Shown one piece after another: positions 1 to 15,746 of a stretch of 64,000 nucleotides of DNA. How positions within the stretch are numbered: the stretch's first letter is position 1; each line of letters opens with the position of its first letter. Source of the stretch: Camarhynchus parvulus (taxonomy: Eukaryota > Chordata > Aves > Passeriformes > Thraupidae); contig NC_044584.1 of assembly GCF_901933205.1 (NCBI RefSeq), forward strand, positions 14,053,001-14,117,000. Reading direction: 5' to 3'. Both the position numbers and the translations under genes were made by a program. A model generated the notes under the pieces. It was not told the DNA's origin. It did not search any database and saw only the letters and a list, made by a program, of their open reading frames with translations.

Positions 1-2182
<2,182 letters not shown>

Positions 2183-5100
2183 TGAGTTATTTTTCCCATG
2201 GTTTTTAAAGAATGCTGTAAACTTTTCAGAAACAGGGAACTATTGATCTGTACTTTCTGTGGTACTGAACAGACTGATGGCAGGCTGCTGTGTGGTACGT
2301 GGTGCTTTTTTCCCCCCCAGCTGCACTGTACAGTTATCAAAAAAGAAAATGATTGACTGTGATTTCTGTGATTGTTTTAGAATTACATGGTAGCTTCAAT
2401 GTCCTGTGAGAAGTAGTTTCAAAGGGCAGAATTAATGTTTCTTGAATTTGAAGACAGTACAGTCTCTTGTTATCTTTGCAGTGCTGCCTAATCCTGCTTC
2501 TGACAATCTTGGTAAATATTCTGGTAAATATTATTTTCCTTCTTTCTTAAGATCTGAGGTTTAGTCTTGAGTGCCATCCCTCCTTTTCTCTCTGAAGTAG
2601 CCCAATCTGCCTGTTTGGACAAAGACAAATTTCCATTCTTAATCCTTCAGAGGTATGAGAATGACTCATTGCTCATATCATTATTCATCTGGGTGACAGG
2701 AATCTGCTAGCTCTAAACATTTAGGCTTGATAGCAACATGATTATATTTGTTAATAATACAGTAATAATATTAATTTCTCAGTATAGGCTTTTTAGGTTT
2801 TGTTTTGAGGTGAGAAGTTACTTTAGTGGGTTTAAGTATATGTACTCTAGGGGCTGTTTCACGGAACATCTCTCCTTATTTATGGTGAACACAGGACATG
2901 TTTCTTTCTATATTGAAATACCCTGGTTTGATCCTTTTTGGGGAACTATTTATCCTTTTAATTTTTACTCCTCTTCTGCCAAACCTGTATGGGAGTATAA
3001 TGTATTAATTAAGCAAAACACCTTGAAATCCCAGAATCTTTCCTTAGAATGAAGACTCCTTTAAAAAGTTATCCTTCCAGCTGCTTATTTCTCTTCCATG
3101 TCCTGTCTCCTTGCTGCTGTCTGGACTCAGTGTGCCCTCATTTCTGCAGGCATTCTCAGCTGGCACTGCCCAGCCTGGTTTGTGCCATGCCAGGCCAGAT
3201 GTGTGACATAGCGTGAGACCAGCCTTGCCCAGGGGCTGCCAGGCTGCAGCTCCTGCTCTCACCCAGCCTGGGCAGGTCACATTTCCTGGGTGACAGATGA
3301 ATTATGCATTAGACATAGACAGATGGATCCTATCTTTCTTGCTGGGAGTTTTTGAAGAAGGAGATGTCCTGATTTCAGCCGTTTGCAGGACTTGTTCTGT
3401 TGGATGGACAGTTTATTTAGGGGATGTATACTGCTTGTACTTTTCACCAGCCATTTGTGCTACTGAAAGCCCTGAAAATCTGCTGTTAGCTTGAAAATCA
3501 GGCCACTCCTCAGACACTTAAGTGTGAAAACAGGGGGGCCAACCTGACTGCAGGGCTGCTCAGGATGTTCACTGAAACTCAGGCTGGCTGCTCTGGGCCA
3601 GCTGATGGTCCTTCACAAGAGCTTTGCTCCTTTTGACAGCATCAGCTATTCATTTTTGACAGATTCCTTTTCCCCTGCTGAAGTTTCTTTCCTCTTCTGA
3701 GTGATTTCTCTGTGTGGATGCCCCCAGGTGTCTGCCTTGCTACCCTTGACTGATATTTCTGTAGCAGATGGAACAAATCAACTTCTGGGTCAATACAAGT
3801 AACTGCTGCCTCCAGCTGTGCTCCTTGGGATTTTGTCTGGTGGCACCTGCAGGAGGATTGAACAGCAGGATGTCAGCTGCTTTCAGACTCATATTCTTCA
3901 AAAACAATTTTTCCTTTTTTTGTGCGAAATTTTCTGTTCCTCAGCATACAATCCTCAGAATTGTATCTTCTTTCTCTCCTCCTCATGATTTCGTTGACCA
4001 AATTCTTTCTCTCTTCCATGAGAAATTTGCACTTTCATCTTTAACTAAACTTGATGAAGCCTAGTTGAGACATCTTTAACTTCCTTCCCTCCCTGATTCC
4101 CTGAATTCCATGATATTTAGTACATCTGGTCCCATGGAGTCTGTGTTTCTATGGCTCTTTTGAGGATGACTCATCTCTTCTTCCTCAAACTGCTTCCAAG
4201 CAAATATATAATTTCTATTTTCCTCTTCAGTGTGTGTGTTCTGGTCACCTTATTACAGCTAATTTGTCTCTTTTCATCTTTAGCTCTTTCCAAAACTATT
4301 CCTGCGCTTTTATCATTATTTTTGGTTTTTCATACTCATCCTTGGGGATACAACAAGCAAAACTTCCCTTATCCATGGTAAGACTTGCTGCTTCTGCACA
4401 GCTTTTTGAAAATGAACTCTCTGATAATGTTAGTCATAGTCTGTAGACTGAGAAGGACTTGCAAAGAATCTGGTTGATAATTGCTGCTGTGAGTTAAAAT
4501 AAATATGAACTGTGTTATCCCTGAAGAGTGTTTGTATAACCTGTGTTTCCAATCTCACTTTAAAAACTACTTTTGCTTAATTGGAGACATGAGGTTTAGT
4601 CCCTTTTAATTACTTTTGTATAGTGTTTGATTCTAATTTCAAGGTGGAGAAAAAACACCAGCAGTGAAGCAATGCTTAATGACTGAATAATGCCATATAT
4701 GTGGCCCTTGTGATCCAAAGAAAATGAAATGATAAAGTAGCATCTTGTCACTGTTCAGTCTGATTTTCCTGTGTCTCAAACAAAGTCTTTTGATCAACTT
4801 TAATTAGCATTAACATCTTGAGATGTATTGGAAATATCTTGATCTTTGAGATCATTGTGTTTAATACATAATGTTACTGAGTTGAACTAGAAGGAGAAAG
4901 CAGGAAGAGAACAAACATAAAATTTCAGATGCGCAGATTTCTGAAAACAAATTAAAAACCAAACTGCTGTGGTTTTTTGTTCGGTTTGGGTTTTTTTAAA
5001 TCTTGCTTTCTTTCAAGAAGTGGAAAATCAGCTGCTTCAGTCCACTTGCTAATGGGGGGGGAGAAATGTGGATAGATTTATAGAAATATATATAAAATAA

Positions 5101-7801
5101 ATGGTATTCCTGCCTTTATTTCCTGGTCAGGTGTAAGGGTTAGATAAGGCTTATGTTGGAGCATTGCTGTACATGCAGAGGTGAATGTGCTCACATCTGC
5201 ATCTGGGAAGCCTTGAAAAAACCCAGCCCCTTTCTGCTTTCATCTTTGAGAGGTGAGGCTGGTACTGTTTCAGAAATTAATGTGCAAGGAAAGCATCTGC
5301 CTTTGTTTTTTTTAATTAGAACAAGCAACTTCATTGCATGGCCAATAGGCTCGGACCTATCTTGTTCAATTAGCATCAAAAATGTTTGAGATCATCACCT
5401 GGGAAATGCTGCAAATCAAAGTGGCAATGAGATTTTTGTGTTAGCCTGACATTGACATTATACCTGCTCCCTCAGGTGAATCCCCATAGGGGTTCATTGC
5501 AGCTTGTTGCCATCAGGGGCGAAGGCAAAGTTATCAGCTTTATTGGTTTTTTCTCTTTGATACAAAATCAACCTTTGTTTCTGAAAAGATCTTAAAAAAA
5601 ATTCTGTGAAGACTCAGTAATATCCATCTCTTGTCACTAGGGTCTTATTTCTGAGATTCACAGATGTGTTTCTCAGGAAGCTGCTGAAATACCATTTGAA
5701 GAACAGCAGAATTTTATTAATTTAATGTGTCAGTTTGCAACCAGGCCTGTTAAAAAGGAAGATCTTGTTATTGAAGTGCTACTTAATAATTTTCAAAATA
5801 TTGTCCCTCCTTGAAAGCAGTTCGCTACTGAAAGCAACCTTGATCTTATAAGCTTGTCAAAACGTGTTCTTGTGTTTTTGACTAAATTTCATGCATTTAA
5901 GGGATCAGGTGGTCCACATGTGCTGTGCTACGTGCAGAGCTTGGGATTGTTCCTTAGGCAGGACCAAGCAGCTCAGGCTTCTGCAGGTTTTTGTTCCTTA
6001 ATGAGAAGAGAGATGGCAGTTGTTGCCCTGAGCATTGCTCAGGAGAGCAGGGTCTGTAAGGCATTAGCTGATGTGCTCTTGGTGGGAGTGCCCAGCTCTG
6101 CCAGAGCCGTGGAGGCTCCTCTGAGCTCTTGAGACGTTTATTGATCAAATACAGCCTTGAAAATGCATCGCAAGCATTTCTGTCCGTGCTGCATTTAATT
6201 GATCTACATTTCTAGAACCCTCTGTACCAGAGGGACAGGTCCTATTGATTGTGCTTTTTGAAGAGAGAATAAATTCCCAAATAGGAAGTCGTTAATTATT
6301 GTGTTATGTTTGCAGTGGCTCTCTCAGTGCTTCCTTCTGTTTGCCTGGCTACATTTTTCCTGAAGAGATTATAGTTAAAGAATACCATCTTTTTGCAGGC
6401 AAAGCATCCTTCCAGTGGCAGCTCTCTGGTGTGGGTTGTATGAGCTCATAGCTCTTGAGTTTGCACGCAGTGTTTCTATTTGTGGCAGTAAAACTGTCAA
6501 GAGGAGAAATTGCAATGGCAATAAACTGGAAATGCATTTCACATTCTCACCTTTGCCCCAGCACATCTACAGTGGCATATAGTCTGGGATTTAACTGCTA
6601 ATGGCTGAAATGAGAAATTTTAATTGGGAGAGGCTCTTTTTACTGTAGGGATAAAATGGGAACTGTTTGCTTGCCTGTTGCCCGTCACTTCCTTTCAAGG
6701 GAGCTGCAGGAATGAGTCCCTGGTGTTCCCCAGGCAAGCAGCTGCAGATCCCCTGGCTGTCATGAGTGCTTTACAGCTTTTATTGCCAGCCACAGCTGTG
6801 ACTGTGTGCTCAGGGATTTGATGCTAAAGTTTACTTGGGACTTCATCTGCCTTCCTGTTAAAGACAGCAGTGCTTGTGTTGATTCACGTCAGCTGAACAC
6901 CTTATTCCCATGTCCTCTGTGACATGCTGATGGAATTACAGAGCTGCTGGGAAAGGCTGCACTGCCACAGCCACAGCAGGGATGGCCTCAGCTGTGCTGG
7001 GTTACCAGATGTGAAGGGTTACATCCCCATGATTTATGAGCTGCCCCTGAGGAGCTGCTCTCAGCCTGCAGGCTGTCCTGAGCTGTCACTTTGACAGGGA
7101 CACGTGATGGTTGTATCCTCAGCATCCTTTAATGACAAGGTACAATGCCAGCAGAAACACCTGGAAGCAGTGCAAATGGCATGAGGAGTTATTTCCTCCC
7201 TGCAAGCCCACTCTCCCATGTGAAAAGAACATCATTATTAACATGTTTTATAGAATCTTATGGCACTAAGCAGAGAGAGTGCACGAGAAGACCCCAGAAG
7301 GCCCCAATGGCCTTTTAACCCCATCTGTGAGTTTATTGGCCTGAATTGGATTTTTGTTGCTCTCACAGTGATTATAAATTATCCAATTCACAGCCTCACA
7401 CACTCTGTTATTTGTTGAACAAATACAAGCAGGTCAGAGGCTGAGCTGGCAGCCTCTGCAGCGTGGCACAGGCATAACCAGGAGGCAAACATCCCTGATT
7501 CCATCAGCTGCAGCACAGTTGGGATTGTGTCCAGCAGGTGCTGCTGCTAATTAGGACTGCCAATTAAGTGGTGATGTGCCTAAAGTTAAAGTCAAACTCA
7601 ACTTGTCTTTTAGGCAGCCAGCTGACATCTCTCCACTTCAATGCAAAACCAATTTCAATATTTTTGGTTTATTTTTACAGAAAAAATATCATCAAAACTT
7701 TCACCAAAGGAAAAACTTCCTAGTTTTTGTTCTTTCATACCTTTTCACCTTAAAAGAGGAGGGCAAGCTGTGAGAGAAGTTGTCTGTTTGAAAGAAAAAT
7801 T

Positions 7802-7830
7802 ATATATTTTAATTTTTCATTAAAATATAT
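7802..7830. repeat. Perfect 12-bp AT-only inverted repeat
   Basis: ATATATTTTAAT at 7802-7813 pairs perfectly with ATTAAAATATAT at 7819-7830 across a 5-base loop (TTTTC). It lies inside an intron. AT-only palindromes of this size occur by chance or as unstable simple sequence, and no function is implied. Confidence 0.7.
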
Positions 7831-7941
7831 TCATAAATATATTTCAAAAATTCTTCATTGTTCTCATAGGAATGCAATAGCAGCTTACAACCAGAACTCA
7901 CAGAAATGTCCAAATCTTTAACCAGATTTTTAAGAATTTAC

Positions 7942-7995
7942 CAGGGATGGTTAACTCTGTTAAAATCCAATTTTTAACAGGGATGGTTAACTCTG
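7942..7995. repeat. 18-bp direct repeat with 36-bp period
   Basis: CAGGGATGGTTAACTCTG occurs at 7942-7959 and again, identical, at 7978-7995. The 18 bases between are unrelated in obvious sequence. It is intronic, and probably a small local duplication. Confidence 0.85.
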
Positions 7996-10900
7996 AAGAG
8001 TGTTTGAGGGAGAAAGGAAAAGGCCTGTAGGCAGCATGAGATATCTGTAGTCATAATAATTTGCTGCTTGCAACCCCCCAGGATAGCTGCTATGATACAT
8101 GAAAGGAGCCCCATGTATGAGTGCTCTCATCATAAAAACACAGGGCAAACATCCAAAGAGGAGTGAGCACAGATCCTGAACTACCTGGGATGGGCAGGGA
8201 GATGTTTGCTGTGCTCCAGGGTGTCCACTTACCACCATCAATTTTGACAGTAAGCGCTAAATTATTGTACAAACACAAATACACTTTCCTTAAAACTGTC
8301 TGAAGGAGCTAAAATGTGAATAACTGTTTTCTTCCTGACCTTCTGTGAAAAAAAATCTCTGCTAAACAGTTTGGCCCATTCAGGATTTTCTCTCCTGGCT
8401 GACCAAGTTCAGACAACTTCTGCAATCAATAACTTCATTTAATTTGGCATCAGATGGCTGGGGTAACTTAATTTCAATTTACATTATGATGCTTTCTGTG
8501 GTGGTTTAATCTAATATATGTTTCAGTGTTCACTCTAGTGCTCATTTTGGCATTGTGCTCTGCAGGGAATGATTTCCAGTGGGTGTTCCAGCTGTAGCCA
8601 CATGAGCTAAGAATTGGAAAACTGGTTTGCAACTGGGCAGCTGCTGCCTGTGCTAGAGGGCTGCAGAGATGTGAAAACAGTTAAATTTGCTGTTCCATCT
8701 AGGAATATTTTTCAGAGGGACCTCTTCAGTATCAATTCTGAAATCTAGTATCTTAAAAGGAGTGTGTGGCTGAATGAGCACAGCTTTCATTTCACTGCTG
8801 AAGTGAGCAGAGTTCAGCACTGCAAGCTGCCAGCTCAGACTTAAAGACTCCTGTGGCATTTCCACTCATGGCAGGACTTTCTGGCATCAGTTTTTCTGGT
8901 GGCTGATTCCTCCTTCCCCATAACTTGCTGTCCTTTCAGGAAATGCAGTTATTCTCATGGTCTTGTAATTCTTACATTTTCAGGAATTTCTTCCTGGCCA
9001 GAAGACTGCCTCTTTTGCAAATTTTTTTTTTTTTAGAGAAAGAGAAACAAACAACCCTGTTTCCCCTGTTCACCTGATGCATAGAAACTTGCCTCTAGGA
9101 AAAAATAATTTTTAGTAATTTATTTCCAATTCCTTTATTCAGTACCTGAGTGCTCTTCTGGAGGTTTTTTTTTGATTGTGGTTTTGTTTTTTTTTCTAAG
9201 ATCACTTCCTTTGTCTGCATTATAACTTTTTAAGGTAATGCTGTTATCTAATATCTCTAAATATTACAAGTAGCCTGGAAATAAAATGAACAGGTGGAAG
9301 TAACTGTGTGCCATCTAACCCCTATTCTTTTCAGAAGCTATTCTGAGTTTTAGCCTTCATTTCATTTGGGGCTGAGATCAGGTACTTGGTGAGCTGTGCT
9401 GAATTTATCCTTCATTATGCTATTGTAACTGGGACAAAATCTTTAATCTAAAAATATATTCCCCCCACTCAGCTCTTCAAGTTTTGTGTTTTGATAAACT
9501 GATGCGTTGCAAAAACTTCTTGGCTTGGCTTCTGAGATGTGAAGTGGGACAATCTTCCATTGTATAAATTAATCATAAAGGCACACTAAATTTTCCATTA
9601 CTCTGTTGCTAAGGGAAATGTTACAGGGACTGGGAAGGTGTTTGGGCAGAGGGGTGGTGGATGGGAGCTCCTGTGAGTGAGGAGGGTGAACGTGCCCATT
9701 CAGGTAACCACAGCCAAGGGAGGCTCTCCATGGATTTCCTGGCACCTGGGGTTGCCCTGGCAGGTGAAGTGAAGCCTCCACAGCCTCTCATGGTGCTGTT
9801 AATGTCTGTCAGAACCTGCTCTTTCAAATTTGGTCTGTGCTTCCTGTGTGAATATTGAAGTGAGGATAGTTTAACCTGGGAGAAAAGCTGAAAGCTGGTT
9901 CTGTGCTCGTGAGTTCATCATTGAACTGGGTTATACTTTGCTGACCTGTGTTGTTGCAGGGGGTGGTTGTTCAATTTTCCCCTAATGAATTGGCAATATC
10001 AAGATGTCAAGAAATCCACTCAGTGTGTGTGAAGTTCAGTTCTGTGAGGAACCATTTGAATGTGTACTGAAAGATAAAGTCACTGCTGGTGATGAAGTGC
10101 ATCAGATAAGCTGAAATGCATTTTAGTCAAAACTGTGTCAGAGGAATCAACAGTCCTTCATGTTAAAGGTTAAATATCTGCTTTTGCTCCAGCAGTATCA
10201 AAGTGTCACTTTAGAGACTTTCATGGGAGCCTCATCTTCAGAGCAGCATTCTTTCCCTTTGATTGCTGTGCCATTCCACAGTGACCTTTCAGCACTGGAT
10301 CCCCAGGACACAGAGACACAAATGATGCTCTCCCTCATTGTTCACTCTTGACACACTTTCTTTTATCCCTTCTGTGGGGAAAGTAGGGATGAAATGAAAG
10401 TTTATGACATAAACCCATCAGATCTTACAGACAGTATATTTGTACTTGCTGCTTTCCCAACACTGCTATTGATGATCTCCAAAAATATATGCTTAAATTT
10501 AATCCAGCCTTAAGTCAACGGCTTTTCTTTTTTTTTTTTTTTGCCTAATGTCACTGTGGCTCCAGAACTACTGAGCAGATTGGCATTTTAGATTTTTACT
10601 TCTCATTCCATCAAGAGAACAAAGTCATTGAAGGATCATGTACCTGGTTAAGGAAGCAAAGGAACATTTTTCAATTGTGTTATAATTCTGTTGTAAGGGA
10701 GAAGTGACTAATAAAGGAGCACTTGCCTTGTCTTCCTTTTCAGTTTTCATCAGAGGAATTTTATGAAAAGTTGTGTCAATAATAAAGATGGGGAAAATTA
10801 TAGGGAAGCGTTTTCAACTTTTCTGAAATTGCTTTTCTGTACCTTTTTCTCTGACTTAAATTTTCTCTACAAAGGCAATTTTGCATGTGTGCAGCAATGC

Positions 10901-12890
10901 TTGAGAATGAATTTTTGCTATAACTGTTCTGATTTTTCAATTCTTATCCTTCTTGATGAATCATAAATGTTTAGTTATGGGATTGTCCACGCTTACTTTT
11001 CACATATCTCCCACTTCAAATTATTACATTCAGTAATGTCCTTTTGGGTTTTTCTAGAACTATTCCAGTTCATGATTTCATACCACCTGATGTTCGCTGA
11101 TGCTATGAGATAAAATCTCCCCATTGCCTTTTCTCTTGGTGCTTGCTCGATGAAGGACATTTGCCTTTGTAGTGATTGTTATATAAATATTCTAAACTGC
11201 TTATTTTTCCAGCTAGCCAAGATTATTGCAGTAGCTGTGAGGAGGTTTGCAGACCTGCCTGCAGCTCAGATGAACCAGCTCTGTGGTCCTGCTCTCCTGC
11301 ACTGGCTGGAGGTGCCTGGCCTGTCTGACCAGCTCATGGCAGTTATGAACCTTTGGCATTCCAGCTTTGGCAGTTCTCTCAGCTCTCTAATATCTCTTAC
11401 CAGTTTATTCAAACCTCCACAATGTGACAGAGCTGTTCACTCCCTGGTGAGGCTGCACTGAGCTGACAGTTGTGAATTTGTGCGTGGCTGAGGCTCGCAG
11501 GGGTCTCTGAGCCTCGCTGGGTGTGGGGTCTGTGCTCGGCGTGGGGAGGCTGCTCTGCACTCAGGGTGTAACCCCAGTGGCACCGTGGCTTTCCTGCCAC
11601 AACAACCAACACCTGGGGCTTGCCAGTCTCTGTAGAAAGAACAGGGAGAGCTGGAGGTCCAGGCTTCCCAGTCCTGCCTGGAGAATGACAAGACAAGGAT
11701 GGGCTCCTGTGTCCGGCAGTCCCTGCCATGCACCCAGCCTGGTGCTCCATCAGAGCCCAGCAAAACAGCAGCTGTGGCTTTCCCCACACAGACATGGCAG
11801 GAAGGAAAGTCCTCTGTGTTCCCAGCAGCCTTCTGGCCTGCACACATCCCTGCCTTGTCTTCCTTCAGGGCTGATCTAGCTGCCAGCTTTGCAAACTGCT
11901 CAAAAAGGGTCACATTTGTGGATTTGCCCAGATTTTGCTGTCTCCATTTTTGGAAACGTTAATTGAGAAATGTTTATAGTTATCTGAAAGTTCTTAAAAA
12001 TTTGGAATGCCAGAAATTCACCTCCTAGTGATGGAAGAGTTGGGTGCCCTAAAATCTGAGCTCTTCAGTTGGGGCTTGTTCCTCCCTGCCCACGCTGCAG
12101 GGGCACAGTGTGTTCTGGAGCTTTGCAGGAACAGTACTTCTGTAATCAGCACGATGAAGAGATGATTAAGCCTTGAGAGGTTATAAGAGTTATGTTGGAA
12201 ATGCAGAAAATATATTGTGAATATAAGTTTGTGTTTGTGGACACCAAGTGTTTTTCAGGGCAATCAATTTTTGATTTACAGTTAAGACATTGGGCAGCGA
12301 CTGACAGCAGAACCTTCAGCTCTCAGCATCTGTCAGGAAAGTACCTCATGTTTTTAAATTGATTCGTGTAATGGGATTTGTTGTGACCTTAGAGAAGCAG
12401 AATAGAAAAAGTCCTCAAAAGTAAAGCCTTCTGCATCCTCCATGTGTGAGCACTGCACTGATCCCAGACTCCTGGGAAGCTGGGGAGGCACTTCCACAGC
12501 GAGTGAGTGAAGCTCTGGCTGTGCTTTGTCTTTCTGTCCCAAGGTTTTACTGCAGTGCTCAGTAACTAAGGAAGCAAACTGCATGTGAAGAGTGTAATTT
12601 CAGAGGCAGCACAAGGCTTTTGCCCTGGAGTCTTTAGCAAAGAGATCTTCTTCCTTTGTGTTTCTGACTGAGGCTGTTTTGACAGAAGAATAGCTGACTC
12701 TTTATATTTTCTCTGTGTTTAGCAGCATGTGTTTTATGTGCTTGCATTGCAAAACTATAAATCCCAGAATAAACAGATGACAGATTCCAGAGTGTGTTTG
12801 AAGTTGTCTGGTTGCAGCAGTGTCTGTACCCATGGAGAGAGCAATACCTCCCAGTCCCTGAGCCGTGAGCATCCTCTGGGAGGGGAAGAG

Positions 12891-12934
12891 TCCTTCCTTC
12901 CTTCCTTCCCTCCCTCCTTCCTTCCCTCCTTCCC
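12891..12934. repeat. (TTCC)n / pyrimidine microsatellite
   Basis: About 44 bases of TTCC units with interspersed TCCC variants make one strand pure pyrimidine. Such tracts are length-polymorphic. Runs of KEGR-type residues in ORFs crossing it on the minus strand are artefacts of the repeat. Confidence 0.9.
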
Positions 12935-14890
12935 CACAGATAACTGCAGATGTCAGCCAGTGAGGCTGGGCTGTATTGATTTTGGTAATTGTCTGCTGTA
13001 GATCAGAAAAGCTACAATGTCCTGAGGGTACAGCAAGCAGGTTTGTGAGGTTTTTTCCCACTGTGAGCCCACCCAAAGGACACAGATTTTTGTTGTTGCT
13101 CTCCATACAAAGAAAGATTGTCTCTGCTGCATCAGAGCCCATCATTTAGAAAACTCTGATCTTATGTTGAGGGCTGCAGGCTTGGGCAGTGCCCCAGCAC
13201 CCTCTTGACTCTTTCCAATTTAATTACCCCCAGTGCCAGGTAGCCACCCATGTTTTATTTATGGGTTGAATTTGTGACATTGCCTGCCACATGTTTAGTG
13301 ATTTTTCTGCATATTAAATAATCCATTCAAAGGAAGGAGAAAACCAGATTTTGAGCATTGGTGGAGCTAATCTTTTAAACTGAAGGTTGCACCAACTGAA
13401 TTTTAGGGAAGAGAGGAAAAGCAGAAGAACTGATGGCCCAACTATTTTTTTTTAATGATTGCATGAACCACCTCTACTCTGAATTAACCACTTCACTAAA
13501 TTTCAATTAGATGACTTGAATGGTGACTGTTGGGATAAATATCCTGGAAGGAAAGCAATAAAGAACAGTAATTAGTTACAGGAATTTCCCTTTTTCGTGA
13601 CAGCAGGCAAAATCCAACAACTTAATTCTCTCCTGGTATTCCTCTTGGTTTAATGTGAGATAGACACAGGTTTCTTCAGTGCCACATTTTTGGAATCTGA
13701 TTTAGAGTTCTGAAAAAGTGAGGGTTCTGTTGATTGATTATTTATGAATAAACTTGGAATTATGATATGCATTTTGGAGCTTTTTTTCTGTTAGTAGTCA
13801 GAATGTGATATGTCTAGCTCCTTCTCCATTCTGTGGGTATAAATTAAAAGCTTTATCAACATAAACTGATTTAAGCTTGGTAGCAAGCGTGACTCCAAAA
13901 CTTCATTGCAACAGAATTCACAACTGGTGCATCCTGATAGAATGTAATAGAAGCTGATGCTGTTGTACCTGTTTGTGCCACAGTACATTTATTTTTGTAG
14001 CTGCCTTTCCATGGAGACAGGCCCCAGCTGTTGGTGGGCAGTGTTGTGCCAAGCTGTGTCGGCTGCAGCCCATCAGAGGTTCCAGCAGAGCTGCAGGCGC
14101 TGCTCTGTGCCTCTGCAGGGGCTCAGCAGGCAGAGCGGGCAGTGCCTGGGGCTCACAGCCCCTGGGGGAGGCAGGGGGAGACTCCCACATCATTCAGCAA
14201 AGCCAACTGTCCTTCCTGCTCCTCTGACTTCCTACAGGAGCACAAAGATGCTGGGAAGGGAGGGTGTGTCCCTGGGAATGGGGTGGCTTTGATTTTCTGT
14301 GTCATTCAGGTGAGGCTGGAGCTGAGGCCCCAACAGCTTTTTCCTCTTGCTGATGTAGGCTGCTGCTCTTCTGCAAGTAGTAAACATCTTGAAAGGTTTT
14401 GGCTGCAGATGAGGGCAGTAATGCAAAATAAAGATTTATCTGTTTATTTTTGAATTTTGCATATGAATTTCTGGCAGTGCAAAAATGCCTTTTCTTTGAC
14501 TGGGATCTGCTGCTGTCACTGATTGTCCTTCCAAATGGCCTCCTCCTCTTGTGTGAGCATTTTCACTGCCTTCATTTGTGAAACATCCATGCACCTGCCT
14601 TCTAACTTGCTTTACAGTGCTTCTGAGATAGTATCCCTGGAGGACATTGCTTCTTTTCCTTTCTTTACTGGATTTGTTTTCCACTCCTATTGTGTTCCCT
14701 GTATTCTTTAGAGAATGGGATTATCCCATTCTTCCATTTTTAGGTAGATGGGGTAAAAGGCTTAAACCTTTCCACAAGTTCTTGTCTTCCTGCTGTGCTC
14801 CAGATACACAAATAGTATGTTTGGAACTGTGAATCATAAAGTAATATTTTCTATCATATTTCAGTGGGATTCAGGTAGCTCTATGACATA

Positions 14891-14957
14891 TGCTCCAATA
14901 TATCAAGGACTTTGACATACTGGAGCGTACCAAGGACTTTGTCTTATCAAGGACTTA
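14891..14957. repeat. Triplicated CAAGGACTT motif with flanking inverted hexamer
   Basis: ATCAAGGACTTTG (14902-14914), CCAAGGACTTTG (14930-14941) and ATCAAGGACTTA (14946-14957) are near-identical copies. The first sits inside a small inverted pair, GCTCCA at 14892-14897 and TGGAGC at 14921-14926. It lies about 490 bp upstream of the next exon, inside the intron. Confidence 0.7.
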
Positions 14958-15424
14958 ACCTCCACCTCCACTGTTTATTTTTGGAAAGAGAAGTAAAACA
15001 AGGGTGTGTATGTAAAACTGGTGAACATTTTCAATCTCCTTCACTATTTGAAATATACTAATTGTCATTTTTGTTTCAATTCTATGTTCTGTGTTGTAGT
15101 TTCTGTTGGTTTTGGAGACCGTTTTTCATATCAAGATATTTATTGCCCACACCAAGAGCAAAGATACAAAGATATCAGGGCAAGACATTTTGTAGATTGG
15201 TTTCTCCTGCTCAGTATTTTTTAACAGCATCCCTAAAATAGAAATGCAAAACTATGTGTCCTACTTTCCCCTCACTAAAATAGATGCCTTTTGTTAATTT
15301 TAGATACAGCAGAGCAGGATATGTAATTAATGATATCAAAGAATCCATATGATATTCAACAGGGTCCTAACATCAAGGACAAAAGAAGTCTGACAACAGC
15401 TGTCCCTAATGATTTGGTTTGTAA

Positions 15425-15746
<322 letters not shown>

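Noticed and set aside
7255..7320. TAGAATCTTATGGCAC and following bases, considered as a reversed CR1 end
   Set aside because: The TAGAATC start is suggestive, but the conserved TTGGAAGGGACC-like and CATCTAGTCC-like blocks are missing.
11409..11913. Overlapping antisense ORFs of 144 and 158 codons in an intron
   Set aside because: Neither has a recognisable domain, ORFs overlap on both strands, and the GC-richer composition explains the lack of stops.
12702..13145. 147-codon antisense ORF
   Set aside because: Its middle is a KEGR-type run produced by the TTCC microsatellite, and nothing else resembles a protein.
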